The translations under genes were made by a program, and so were the position numbers. The notes beneath the pieces were generated by a model. The model saw only the letters and a list, made by a program, of their open reading frames with translations. It searched no databases and was not told the origin of the DNA. From Opitutales bacterium (GTDB lineage: Bacteria > Verrucomicrobiota > Verrucomicrobiia > Opitutales > Oceanipulchritudinaceae): a DNA stretch of 54,056 nucleotides. Location: the NCBI GenBank assembly GCA_016928295.1, contig JAFGLA010000021.1:1-54056 (forward strand), given 5' to 3'. How positions within the stretch are numbered: the stretch's first letter is position 1; each line of letters opens with the position of its first letter. This document shows positions 42,486 through 51,126 of the stretch, in pieces.

Positions 42486-45400
42486 TTAGTAAACTGTAAT
42501 CCATTCGCCTAGGTCGTTGCTCCACACCCAGGGATACCAGCCTTCGGCAGTCCAGAGCCAGCCGTCGCTTTCGGTGCAAAGCCACATATTGTCGCTTGTG
42601 CTGCCTTCCCATATCCATACCCAGCCGTCGCTGAACGAGGGGGCATACACCCAGGGGTAGAAGCCGTCCCAGAACACGCCGAACCAGTCGCTGTGCTTCC
42701 AGCCATCGCTGTAACGGGTCGCGCCTTCGGAGAGGACGTTTTCTTCATACTTGGGGCGCATCACGTTATAGGCCAGCGTGAACAGGTCCGTGTTGTCCAC
42801 GTAGGCACCGCGGACGGGGTCTTCGCCATCGACGAGGTTGGGCAGGATGTTTGCTCCGGAGCCTTTGACGTAAACCGGCACGAGCTGGTTGGAGTGCGAG
42901 TTGGAGTTGAACGTCATCGAGGGCATTTCTCCCTGTCCGTTGTTCACGATGGGGTCGTATGCGACGGTGTCGCCGTTGGGGCCCATTATGAGGCCGGTGT
43001 CGTGGTCGGTTGTTACGATGAGCAGGGTCTTTTCCCAGCTTGAGTTTTCTTCAACCCAGTTGATGACCGCTTCGACAGCGTTGTTGAAGTCAACCTGCTC
43101 TTCGATGATGCGGCCGGGCTGGTTTGCATGGCCTGACCAGTCAACGGCGCCGCCTTCGATGTGGAGGAAGAAGCCGCGTTCGTTATCGTTGGCGAGAACG
43201 TTCAGCGCGCCGACGGACATCGTGGCAAGGTCCGGCACATTGCTGTTCAGCGGATAGGCCGAATCGAAAGCGTCGTGCTTTACGTTGCCGCCGCTGCGGG
43301 ACTGCTGAAGCGTGGTGGCAGCCTGTGCGGTGCCGACGAGCTTTTTAGGCAGGAGCGTGCCAGCCGCGACTGCTTCAAACTCTTCCTTGCTCTGAATGAG
43401 GGTCCAGCCTTTGGTGTGGGTGCCAGCTTTGAGGGCTGCCCATGTGTCACTGCCGCCGACGTATTTGGCGTTGCCTGCCGTGGCTTTGAGCGCGCCGTTG
43501 TCGTCATAGTCGGGGTTGCCGGCGCCCATGATTACGTCCAGCCAGCCGCCTTCGAGCATTTCGTTGGCGATTTCGGCGTAATTGTTGCGGCTGAAGTTGT
43601 GCGAGCCGCCAAGACCTGCGGGCGTGGCGTGGCTCCACTGGACGGAGGATATGGTGCCGACTTTGCGGCCCCACTGGTGTGCGTATTCAGCGAGAGTCTG
43701 GCCTTCGAGCTTGGTGCCTGTTCCGGCTGGCCAGTTGGCCCAGTTGATTGCGCCGTTGTAGGTCTTGTAGCCGCTGGAAAGGGCTGTGGCCGCAGAGGCG
43801 GAGTCGGTCGGGGTCTGCTTGAGCCAGTTGTAGCCGACAAAGGCGCCCGTCGTGTCGTTGTTATAGATGAAACCCGCATCGGTGCTGTCCCAGGCTTTGA
43901 GCGGGTTGTAGATGTTGCGTTCCAGAATGTAGCCGCTCGGAACGGAGTTGTTGCCCTCGTGGTAGGCAGTGGCCATGAAGGTCGAGCAGGCCATTTCGAG
44001 CCAGCCGTCCTGTTCATAGGGCTGCTCTCCGAGTGCGCCGTACTGGTAGTAGCTGGCGGCGTTCCATGTGTTGTAGCCGCAGCCGTCGGAGATCATTATG
44101 ATGACGTTCAGCGCGTCTTCATCGCCTGTTACTTCGGGCGTGGGGGACACCGCTTCCTTCATTACGCGGAATATGTCCGTATTGTCCACATACTGGCCGC
44201 GCACGGGGTCGATGCCGTCGATGTAGTTGGCAAAGAGTGAGGCTTCGGCTCCCTTGGCATACACGGGTACGAGCTGGTTTGTGTGGTTGCCGCTCATGAA
44301 GGCCATGCCCGGGACTACGCCCGCGCCGTTGTAAACGAGCTCGTCGTAGGCGACTGTGGCCGCGTCCGGTCCCATGAGCATGCCGCAGTCGTGGTCGGCT
44401 GTGAGGATGAGCAGGGTGTCGTCCCAGCTTGAGTTTTCTTCAACCCATGCGATAACTGCCTCCACGGCGTTGTTGAAGTCGATTTGCTCCTCGATGATGC
44501 GGCCCTTCTGGTTGGCGTGGCCTGCCCAATCGACAGCACCGCCTTCGATGTGGAGGAAGAAGCCGTCTTCGTCCTGATTGAGCACGTTGAGCGCGGCGAG
44601 CGACATCGTGGCCAGATCCGGGACGTTGCTGTTAAGGGGCACTGTTTCGGCGAACGGTTCGTGCTCGGCATTTCCGCCGCTGCGGGACTGCTGGAGTGTC
44701 GATGCCACTTGCGGGACGCCTACAATCTTTGTGGGCAGAACGGTGAAGCGGGACGGGTTGGCGAGGGCTTCGAAGTCGGCCTTTTCATCGACCAGAGTCC
44801 AGCCTCCCTCGTGGGTGCCGTTCTCAAGCGCGGTCCATGTCGCTTCGCCGCCGACGTAGCGGTAGTTGGGGCTTTCCTTGAGTGCGCCGTTGTCGTCGTA
44901 GTCCGGGTGGCCGGCTCCCATGATGACGTCCAGCCAGTCGCAGGATAGCATCTCGTTGGCTATGGCCTCGTAGTTGTTGCGGCTGATGTTGTGCGCTCCG
45001 CCAAGACCGGCTGGCGTTGCGTGGCTGAACTGGACGCTGCTGATCGATCCCACCGCCTTGCCTTCCGCCTTGGCTATCTCGGCAATCGTGCGCCCGTCAA
45101 GAGGGGTGCCCGTGGGGGCGGGGAAGCTCGACCAGTTCATCGAGTTGTTGTAAACTTTCTGTCCGGTGGAAAGGGCTGTCGCCGCTGCGGCGGAGTCGGT
45201 GCATGTGGTTTTGACCCAGTTGTAACCGGCAAAGTCGCCCTGTCCGTTGACGGCTGTCTGCGAACTCGCATCCCAGACTTTCGTCGGGTCGTAAACGACG
45301 GATTCGTCAATTTTGCCATCCGGTTTTGAAGAGCTGGACGCGGAATAGGTGCTGCATCCGTAGCGGACCCAGCCGGAGCCGTCATAGACCTGCGTGCCTT

Positions 45401-45569
45401 GCAAGGAGTTGCTCTCGCTGACGCGGCCCTGATACATGCTTGCGGCGGTCCAGACATTGTATCCGGCGCCGTCGCTAATCATCAATATCACGTTCTTCGC
45501 CGCTTCCAGCGGAGTGCCTGCCGCGAGCAGTGCGGCCAGCAGTATAGTGTTTCGTTTCCTATTGTTCAT
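42486..45569 (-). CDS. Tandem two-domain secreted alkaline phosphatase with Trp-rich C-terminus
   Basis: The 1027-residue protein has a signal peptide (~1-24) and then two full alkaline phosphatase domains, about residues 25-480 and 490-930. Each carries the Asp ligand in MISDG(A/C)GYN, the phosphorylated Ser in TDSAAAATAL or TDSASAATAL, EGGAVDWAGHANQ or EGGAVDWSGHANQ, the TADHD/TTDHD pair, and a late His (GNHTNQ or NSHSNQ) before LVPVY. Both copies therefore look catalytically competent. The last ~80 residues are a Trp-rich tail with repeats such as FYPWVY, DGWVWIW, DGWLWTAEGWYPWVW. The gene is divergent from a single-domain phosphatase (308-base gap). No fusion frameshift is seen. Confidence 0.88.
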   Translation of the reverse strand: MNNRKRNTILLAALLAAGTPLEAAKNVILMISDGAGYNVWTAASMYQGRVSESNSLQGTQVYDGSGWVRYGCSTYSASSSSKPDGKIDESVVYDPTKVWDASSQTAVNGQGDFAGYNWVKTTCTDSAAAATALSTGQKVYNNSMNWSSFPAPTGTPLDGRTIAEIAKAEGKAVGSISSVQFSHATPAGLGGAHNISRNNYEAIANEMLSCDWLDVIMGAGHPDYDDNGALKESPNYRYVGGEATWTALENGTHEGGWTLVDEKADFEALANPSRFTVLPTKIVGVPQVASTLQQSRSGGNAEHEPFAETVPLNSNVPDLATMSLAALNVLNQDEDGFFLHIEGGAVDWAGHANQKGRIIEEQIDFNNAVEAVIAWVEENSSWDDTLLILTADHDCGMLMGPDAATVAYDELVYNGAGVVPGMAFMSGNHTNQLVPVYAKGAEASLFANYIDGIDPVRGQYVDNTDIFRVMKEAVSPTPEVTGDEDALNVIIMISDGCGYNTWNAASYYQYGALGEQPYEQDGWLEMACSTFMATAYHEGNNSVPSGYILERNIYNPLKAWDSTDAGFIYNNDTTGAFVGYNWLKQTPTDSASAATALSSGYKTYNGAINWANWPAGTGTKLEGQTLAEYAHQWGRKVGTISSVQWSHATPAGLGGSHNFSRNNYAEIANEMLEGGWLDVIMGAGNPDYDDNGALKATAGNAKYVGGSDTWAALKAGTHTKGWTLIQSKEEFEAVAAGTLLPKKLVGTAQAATTLQQSRSGGNVKHDAFDSAYPLNSNVPDLATMSVGALNVLANDNERGFFLHIEGGAVDWSGHANQPGRIIEEQVDFNNAVEAVINWVEENSSWEKTLLIVTTDHDTGLIMGPNGDTVAYDPIVNNGQGEMPSMTFNSNSHSNQLVPVYVKGSGANILPNLVDGEDPVRGAYVDNTDLFTLAYNVMRPKYEENVLSEGATRYSDGWKHSDWFGVFWDGFYPWVYAPSFSDGWVWIWEGSTSDNMWLCTESDGWLWTAEGWYPWVWSNDLGEWITVY

Positions 45570-45877
45570 TGGAGTTAGTATTGGGTTGCTTTCCCGTAGG
45601 CCTTATCTGGCCTTTCAAGAAAGGACGCATACTGCTCCTGACGCGTAGCCTTGCCGTTGATGACAGGTTAAGATTGAATGAATTCTATCATTCGCATTTC
45701 GTTACGGTTGTTTCGCGTGGCGTGACGGAGATGAAATGAAACGATTGTGTAAAACGGTGCCCATGTCCTTAATTTCTACTTGCATGTGAATGTGTCGCGG
45801 TGCGCATATGTAGTGTGTCATTTGGACGGTTTGCCCGTCGGCTTGCCCATATTACTTTCACTAAGCTATTTACTATC
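45570..45877. other. Intergenic region between divergent phosphatase genes
   Basis: These 308 bases must contain the promoters of both alkaline phosphatase genes and are AT-richer than the genes. No match to the enterobacterial PHO box was found by eye; short CAT/TTTCRTT-like repeats occur around 45685-45740 but are not regular enough to call an operator. Confidence 0.45.
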
Positions 45878-47425
45878 ATGAGATTATCCGCATTGAGGCA
45901 TTTGCGTGTCGTTGTGTCAGGTTCGCTTTTTGCGTTCTGTGTCCTGTCTTCGCTTACGGCGCAGAGCGTGGATATGGAGGCTCGCCGGGCGGCTTACGAC
46001 GGGCCTAAGCCTAAGTATGTTATGTTCTTTATTGGCGATGGTTTCGGCATGGCCCATTCATTTGCCGCCGAGGCGTATCTTGCCGCAGCGGAGGGGCGAA
46101 TAGGCGCCGAGCAGCTTTCTTTGAATCATCTGCCGGTGTTCGGGCAGATTAGCACTTATGCGGAAAACCGTTTGATTACCGACTCTGCCGCAGCGGGGAC
46201 GGCTCTTGCCACGGGATGCAAGACAACGGTCGGCACCATCAGCATGGACGGGAAACGCGAGAAGGCCCTTTATACCGTGGCCGAAGCGGCTCGGGATCGC
46301 GGGATGAGGGTCGGAATCGTGACCAGTGTGTCCATCGACCACGCCACTCCGTCTGTGTTCTACTCCCATAAGGCGGATCGAAATCTTTACTATTCGATCG
46401 CGTTGGATCTTGCGCGCAGCGGCTTTGATTACTTTGGCGGCGGCGGCTTCCTCAAACCCGAGGGGGACGGTCAGATTGGTGCCGACAACATGAAGCAGAA
46501 CGTCGGGCTTGGCGGTATCGTGCAGGCGCATGACTCAGAGAACTGCGTGGATTTTGCCCGTCGCATGGGTTACACCTACGTGAACGACAAGCAGGCGTTT
46601 TTTGCTCTGAAGAGCGGTGCGGAGAAGATCATCGCCGTCACCGATCGTCTGGCCGGTGGGCAGTCCATCACTTACGCCATAGACCGCGCAGAGGGAGAGT
46701 TGGCGCTAGTGGACTTTACGCGCAAGGGCATAGAGCTTCTCGCTGGCGAGGAGGGCTTTTTCATGATGGTGGAGGGCGGCAAAATCGACTGGTGCAGCCA
46801 TGCCAACGACGCTGCGACTACAGTGCACGAGGTGCTTGATTTTGACAGGGCCGTGCAGGCGGCATTGGCTTTTTACCTGCAACATCCCGAGGAGACGCTC
46901 ATCGTCGTGACCGCCGACCATGAGACGGGCGGCATGGGTATTGGCTATGCTGGTAGCCATTATGACGGCAATATCTACGCTCTTTCGCATCAGAAGATGT
47001 CTTACGAGGCGTTCTCCGGCCTTGTTGCGGAGTACCGCGACGCGCATCCCGATGGGGGAAGCGAGGAAGAGGGGCTGGCTTTGGTGAAGGAGAACTTCGG
47101 TCTTGGTGACAGCGCGCTTTTGCTGGGGCTTAATCCTCTTGAGGAAAAGGAGCTTAGGCAGGCGTTTCGCGACAGTATGAGCAATGGCGAGGGGAGAGAC
47201 CCGATTGCGAAGCTGGAGTATTACTTGCGCTACGGTGGTTACGACCCTTTGACCGTGACAGCAACGCGCATTCTTGCGGGGAAAGCTGGCATAGGATGGA
47301 CCACGTTCTCGCACACCGCCAGCCCCGTGCCGGTGCGTGCGATAGGCCCGGGGAGCGAGCTTTTCAGCGGCGCCATGGACAATACGGATATGGCGAGGAA
47401 CATCTTCACGCTGCTTGCCGAGTAG
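45878..47425 (+). CDS. Secreted alkaline phosphatase
   Basis: From the ATG at 45878 the 515-residue protein has an export signal (RHLRVVVSGSLFAFCVLSSL, cleavage after TAQ). The enzyme shows KPKYVMFFIGDGFGM with the first metal Asp, ITDSAAAGTALATGCKT with the nucleophile Ser, VTSVSIDHATPSVFY, FMMVEGGKIDWCSHANDA, VTADHETGGMG, and ends with HTASPVPVRAIGPGSELF where the late metal-binding His sits. This is the PhoA-type superfamily in a bacterial single-domain form, releasing phosphate from phosphomonoesters in the periplasm or outside. The frame back to 45800 adds residues without a signal and is rejected. Confidence 0.9.
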   Translation: MRLSALRHLRVVVSGSLFAFCVLSSLTAQSVDMEARRAAYDGPKPKYVMFFIGDGFGMAHSFAAEAYLAAAEGRIGAEQLSLNHLPVFGQISTYAENRLITDSAAAGTALATGCKTTVGTISMDGKREKALYTVAEAARDRGMRVGIVTSVSIDHATPSVFYSHKADRNLYYSIALDLARSGFDYFGGGGFLKPEGDGQIGADNMKQNVGLGGIVQAHDSENCVDFARRMGYTYVNDKQAFFALKSGAEKIIAVTDRLAGGQSITYAIDRAEGELALVDFTRKGIELLAGEEGFFMMVEGGKIDWCSHANDAATTVHEVLDFDRAVQAALAFYLQHPEETLIVVTADHETGGMGIGYAGSHYDGNIYALSHQKMSYEAFSGLVAEYRDAHPDGGSEEEGLALVKENFGLGDSALLLGLNPLEEKELRQAFRDSMSNGEGRDPIAKLEYYLRYGGYDPLTVTATRILAGKAGIGWTTFSHTASPVPVRAIGPGSELFSGAMDNTDMARNIFTLLAE

Positions 47426-47443
47426 CCGAGTTCTATTTTTACG

Positions 47444-47479
47444 AAAGGGACACGCATCTTTGGAGCGCGTCCCTTTTTT
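47444..47479 (+). terminator. Terminator of the alkaline phosphatase gene
   Basis: The arms AAAGGGACACG (47444-47454) and CGCGTCCCTTT (47466-47476) pair with one mismatch and are followed by TTTT. It lies 18 bases after the stop; its T tail overlaps the last codons of the convergent glycosyltransferase gene. Confidence 0.75.
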
Positions 47480-49235
47480 ATTGCTCAAGCATGGCCATGT
47501 AGGCCGCTTCCAGTTGCCTCGCATAGGCAGGGGCGTTTCCAAGACGACTTTCGACGGCTTCGCGGAGTGATGTGCGCCATTGGGCAAGGCGCTCCGGCGT
47601 AGCGGCCCATTCGCAGGCTTTATTTAAGTATTCGTCCTCGTTTTGCGCAACGGCTTCGTCGAGTCCGATCTGCTTTAGTATGCTGGCGCTGATGCGTTCG
47701 CTGTGCCGTTTGCCCATAATGGTGAGCACCGGTACGCCCATCCAAAGAGCTTCACAGGTCGTGGTCGTGCCGTTGAGCGGGAAGCTGTCCAGAGCGATGT
47801 CCACGCGTCTGTACATGCCTAGGTGCGCTGCGTCATCTTCCATGGCGGGAAGAATGTCGATTCGTTCGCTTTCGATTCCGCGTTCTGTAAAGCGTGCTGC
47901 AAGTGCTTCGCCAAGTGCCGGGTCTTTCAACTGGGTCGCCTTGAGTAGGAGGCTCGCCGTTGGTACAGACTTCAGGATGCGGCACCAGAGGTCTATGACC
48001 GCGTCGTTTATCTTGGAGCTGTTGTTGAAGCTGCCAAAGGTGATTTTCCCGTTCAGGCTGTGTGGTGGAGGCCCCGGGTCCAAGTCTCTTACCAGTGGAC
48101 GGTAGAGGAGGAAGCCCGGGCTTAGGCGTATGAGTTTTTCGGAGCTTTCCGACTCGCTGCCTTCGGGTTCGCAAACTGCGTCCGTAAAGCGGTAGTCGAG
48201 GCTGTGCAGCCCTGTCGAGCCGTTGTAACCTACAAGGTGCGCCTGTCTTTGCGCTGGGCGTTCGGCAAAGAGCCAAGGGCGGGAATCTCCAAAGTGCCCG
48301 GCCAGATCCACCAGTATGTCCAGACGGTCTTTTTTAAGGGCGTTGATGGCTGCCTTTGTGTCCAGTGGCTGAATGTCTCGCCAGTGTTCTGCAAGCGTGC
48401 GGTAGTGTTCGGTGAGCTCGTCTTTGTGGCCGCTGTCGCTGTATAGAAACAGTTCGAACTTATCCCTGTCGTGCGCTTCAAGGAGCGGCGGGATGAAGGA
48501 GGCTATGGAATGGCGCCGGAAGTCTGGCGAGTAGTAGCCGAGTCGTATGCGCCCGGGGTGCCGTTGTATGGGGCGTCGTTTTGTCGGGCGGGCGAATTTG
48601 CGTTCCCATGCTTCGCTTGCTTCCTGTATGTCCTTTTGCGTCAGGTCCGGCAGGTAGGCCATGCTGACGATGAACTGTTTGCCTGCTTTTATTGCAAGGG
48701 GGCCGGGCATTTCGGACACAAGGTCGAACGCGGCGAGGGCTTCTTCGTGTTCTCCGGAGGCTTGTTTTATAAAGGCGTAAAAGTAGAGCAGCGAGGGTTC
48801 TTGCGGGAACACCGTTCGCGCCGCTTCCACAAGGCGCAGCGCTTCTGAAAAGCGTGCCCGGGGAACGAGCAGGGCGCAGACTTCGCGTATGGCTTGTAGG
48901 TGGTCGGGCTTTTCTTTGAGGATTCGGTAGTAGTTGCCGAGTGCTTCGTCTATGAGGACGAGCTTTGCGCAGGCGCGGGCAAGGGCCATTTGTTCGCGCT
49001 CTATTCCGGCTGTTCGTTTCCAGAGTAGGTTCGCGTAGGCGGAGAGGACTTGCGGTGGGCTGAACTTTGCAAGTGCCGATAGTAGCGCGTCGGAAGATGG
49101 GCGGGGGACGGGCTTTAGTCCCGCGAGTGTGCACAGCGTGGCGTCGTCGTCGTGTTCGAGGGCTTTGAGGAGCGCGAGGTGTTTCTCCTTGATTGCAGCA
49201 TCTGTATTGTCTTTACCAGATTCTGTGTCCGACAT
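47478..49235 (-). CDS. TPR and GT41 (SPINDLY/OGT-like) glycosyltransferase
   Basis: The 585-residue protein has an N-terminal TPR region (~15-190) and a C-terminal GT41-type transferase domain as in SPINDLY and O-GlcNAc transferase: RIRLGYYSPDFRRHSIASF, LDILVDLAGHFGDSRP, VGYNGSTGLHSLDYRFTD, ITFGSFNNSSKIND, and the donor-binding region DIALDSFPLNGTTTTCEAL followed by WMGVPVLTIMGKRHSERIS. Bacterial homologues glycosylate proteins, some of them flagellins or adhesins. No flagellin is in the window; the PEP-CTERM protein two genes away is a possible acceptor. Its ATG overlaps the ATG of the divergent methyltransferase-like gene inside the palindrome CATG. Confidence 0.85.
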   Translation of the reverse strand: MSDTESGKDNTDAAIKEKHLALLKALEHDDDATLCTLAGLKPVPRPSSDALLSALAKFSPPQVLSAYANLLWKRTAGIEREQMALARACAKLVLIDEALGNYYRILKEKPDHLQAIREVCALLVPRARFSEALRLVEAARTVFPQEPSLLYFYAFIKQASGEHEEALAAFDLVSEMPGPLAIKAGKQFIVSMAYLPDLTQKDIQEASEAWERKFARPTKRRPIQRHPGRIRLGYYSPDFRRHSIASFIPPLLEAHDRDKFELFLYSDSGHKDELTEHYRTLAEHWRDIQPLDTKAAINALKKDRLDILVDLAGHFGDSRPWLFAERPAQRQAHLVGYNGSTGLHSLDYRFTDAVCEPEGSESESSEKLIRLSPGFLLYRPLVRDLDPGPPPHSLNGKITFGSFNNSSKINDAVIDLWCRILKSVPTASLLLKATQLKDPALGEALAARFTERGIESERIDILPAMEDDAAHLGMYRRVDIALDSFPLNGTTTTCEALWMGVPVLTIMGKRHSERISASILKQIGLDEAVAQNEDEYLNKACEWAATPERLAQWRTSLREAVESRLGNAPAYARQLEAAYMAMLEQ

Positions 49236-49878
49236 GTATCATCCCCTCCCTGTAAACGGTGCGCCAGAGTGTCATGGCTTTAACGGGCAGAGCAAGCGCA
49301 AAGCTATCGTGCAGGCTATCTTGGATGGTGTTGGTATCGGTGCGTGTGTGGAGACGGGGACTTTTCGCGGGGATACTGCCGAGTGGCTCGTTTTGCGGCA
49401 TAGGCGGGTGTTTTCTGTGGAGTTGAACCCCGAGTTGCGTCCGCATTTGGAGGCGCGTTTTGCTGATTCCAGCGGTGTGCATTTGTTCTTTGGGGACAGT
49501 CGTCGCTTCTTGGCTCAGTTGCTTGAGAATCCGCGTTGTCCGCTTCAGGGCGTGTTTTTTTACTTGGACGCGCATTGGTTCGCGGACCTGCCTTTGCGGG
49601 AGGAATTGGCGTTTATCGTCAGTAATTGGCGGCGTTCGGTCATCATGGTGGACGATTTCGAGGTGCCCGGGGATTCCGGCTACGGCTATGATGTGTATCC
49701 GGGCATTGGCGCGCTCAATCAGGAATACTTGCGTACAAGGAGCGGCCCCGCCTTGCATTGGTTCTGGCCTTCGGAGCCATCTTCCAGCGAGGACGGGGCG
49801 CGTCGTGGTTGTGCTGTTATAGCTTGGGAGGAGGGCGTTGCCAAGCGGTTGGCGGCCCTGCCTCAGTTGCGCTCCTAA
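49234..49878 (+). CDS. Class I SAM-dependent methyltransferase-like protein
   Basis: The 214-residue protein shows a Rossmann-type layout: GACVETGTFRGDTAEWL as motif I with the acidic residue and Gly loop, VFSVELNPELRPHLEARF as motif II with the Glu that would bind the SAM ribose, and GVFFYLDAHWFADLP followed by SVIMVDDFEVPGDSGYG in the later part, similar to sugar- and macrolide-type O-methyltransferases of the TylF kind. A longer start at 49129 exists but overlaps the opposite gene by over 100 bases. The stop shares bases with the stop of the PEP-CTERM gene. It may modify sugars added by the neighbouring glycosyltransferase. Confidence 0.7.
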   Translation: MYHPLPVNGAPECHGFNGQSKRKAIVQAILDGVGIGACVETGTFRGDTAEWLVLRHRRVFSVELNPELRPHLEARFADSSGVHLFFGDSRRFLAQLLENPRCPLQGVFFYLDAHWFADLPLREELAFIVSNWRRSVIMVDDFEVPGDSGYGYDVYPGIGALNQEYLRTRSGPALHWFWPSEPSSSEDGARRGCAVIAWEEGVAKRLAALPQLRS

Positions 49879-50552
49879 GCGGCGGTCTTCTTCTTGCGGT
49901 TGCGCGTGATTACGGCTCCTGCAAGGGCTATGCCGCCGATTGCAAACACTGTTGTTGCTGGTTCGGGCACGGGCATGGTCCCCACTGTTACGGCTTGTCC
50001 GTTGTCGCCAACTGCGATTTCGAGCAGGCGCAGGTTATCGTAACCAACCGAAGAGCCGTCGTATTTGAAAGAAAGCCATCCGTAGTAGGTTTCGTCTCCG
50101 CCAAGGCCTTGGTTGAGCAGGCGGAAGCCGAAGTAATAGACGGTTTCCGCGGCGGTGGTGCCGTAATCGTAGGCGTAATGTGTGGTGTCCACAGTGTCGA
50201 TGAAGCTGCTGGACGGGCCTAATGTGCTTCCGGCTGTTAGAAGTATGTCGTCGTAGTAGTCCCCTGCTCTTTGGATGTTTGCGTTGTCGCCGGCGAATTC
50301 ATTGAATTCGGTTCCTCCGCAGCTGTATATGTAGAGCAGGTTGTCTGTGGAGGTGTAGTTATTGTCGTAGTTTCCTGTCAGGGGATTGAAACTCCATGCC
50401 CAAGCGGTGCTCTCGGTCAAGGGGATTGTCGTGAATACGACGGCTTCGGCTTGAGATGCTATTGCGGCAATGGAGCCGAGGGCGGCTGCACCTGCTTTGG
50501 CGTTTTGGAGGATGGCCTTGCGACCGGCGAGTCGTTCTTTGAGTGATTTCAT
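49875..50552 (-). CDS. PEP-CTERM sorting domain protein
   Basis: From the ATG at 50552 the 225-residue protein has an export signal (LQNAKAGAAALGSIAAIASQ, cleavage near AEA). The mature part is Tyr-, Thr- and Asp-rich and beta-structured (TSTDNLLYIYSCGGTEFNEF, YYFGFRLLNQGLGGDETYYG, then W and LSFKYDG). It ends with the sorting signal VPEPATTVFAIGGIALAGAV followed by a basic tail RNRKKK. PEP-CTERM proteins are processed by exosortase and usually anchored or released at the surface; no exosortase gene lies in the window. The body resembles verrucomicrobial surface proteins of unknown function. An in-frame upstream start at 50648 is unlikely. Confidence 0.85.
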   Translation of the reverse strand: MKSLKERLAGRKAILQNAKAGAAALGSIAAIASQAEAVVFTTIPLTESTAWAWSFNPLTGNYDNNYTSTDNLLYIYSCGGTEFNEFAGDNANIQRAGDYYDDILLTAGSTLGPSSSFIDTVDTTHYAYDYGTTAAETVYYFGFRLLNQGLGGDETYYGWLSFKYDGSSVGYDNLRLLEIAVGDNGQAVTVGTMPVPEPATTVFAIGGIALAGAVITRNRKKKTAA

Positions 50553-51126
50553 TGGGAGGCGTGTTTGGTTAACGAACAAGCTATCTAGCACTTCCGTGAT
50601 TGCAATTTTAAGTGTGCGTTTTTCGCTCTGTTTGGGGTGCGTCGTCATGGGGGGGGGAGATGTAGTGGTGCTTGGGTCGCAAGTTGCTTACGGGGCTTGG
50701 CTTTGTGTAGTTTTTGTGCGTATGTATTGGTCCTGGCGGCAACCACGTAGTCCGGCACCATGCAAGGACGAGTGCGTAGCTTTCGCGGCTAAGATGTCGC
50801 GCTTGCATCTGTCTTGTAGGCTCGGCGTGGATGGTCTCTGCGTCGGGTCGTTTGCGTTTGTAGTGGGTTGGAAGGGGTAGGGGGCGTTTGGGTTCCTGTC
50901 GCGGGTTGGTGCTTGCGTTGCGGGAATTGGTGGCGAGTTGGTGGAAGAAAGTCTTGCCAGTGCGCTCTTATAGGTGCACTGCTGTGTGCTCGTTCTTTTC
51001 CAGAATCGCGCCTTTTGCGGCGTCGGTTCGGAAATCTCCGTAATCGTGTCTTGTCTTGTGGCGTCTGTTGGCTGTCGCGCGTGTCGCGCCATGCTTTGGG
51101 CGTCGTAGGGCAGGGTGCAAGCTTCA
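50553..51126. other. G/T-rich intergenic region upstream of ssrA
   Basis: The 574 bases show a strong strand bias: the plus strand has long stretches poor in A and C, for example around 50640-50740 and 50880-51120. Several frames are open on both strands, but the implied proteins are low in complexity and match nothing. It should contain the ssrA promoter at its right end. It may be a decayed gene or non-coding DNA shaped by mutational bias. Confidence 0.45.

Noticed and set aside
50688-51092. A 134-codon minus-strand frame upstream of ssrA
   Set aside because: Low-complexity Thr/Pro/Arg-rich product arising from the G/T bias of the opposite strand; no domain or start signal.
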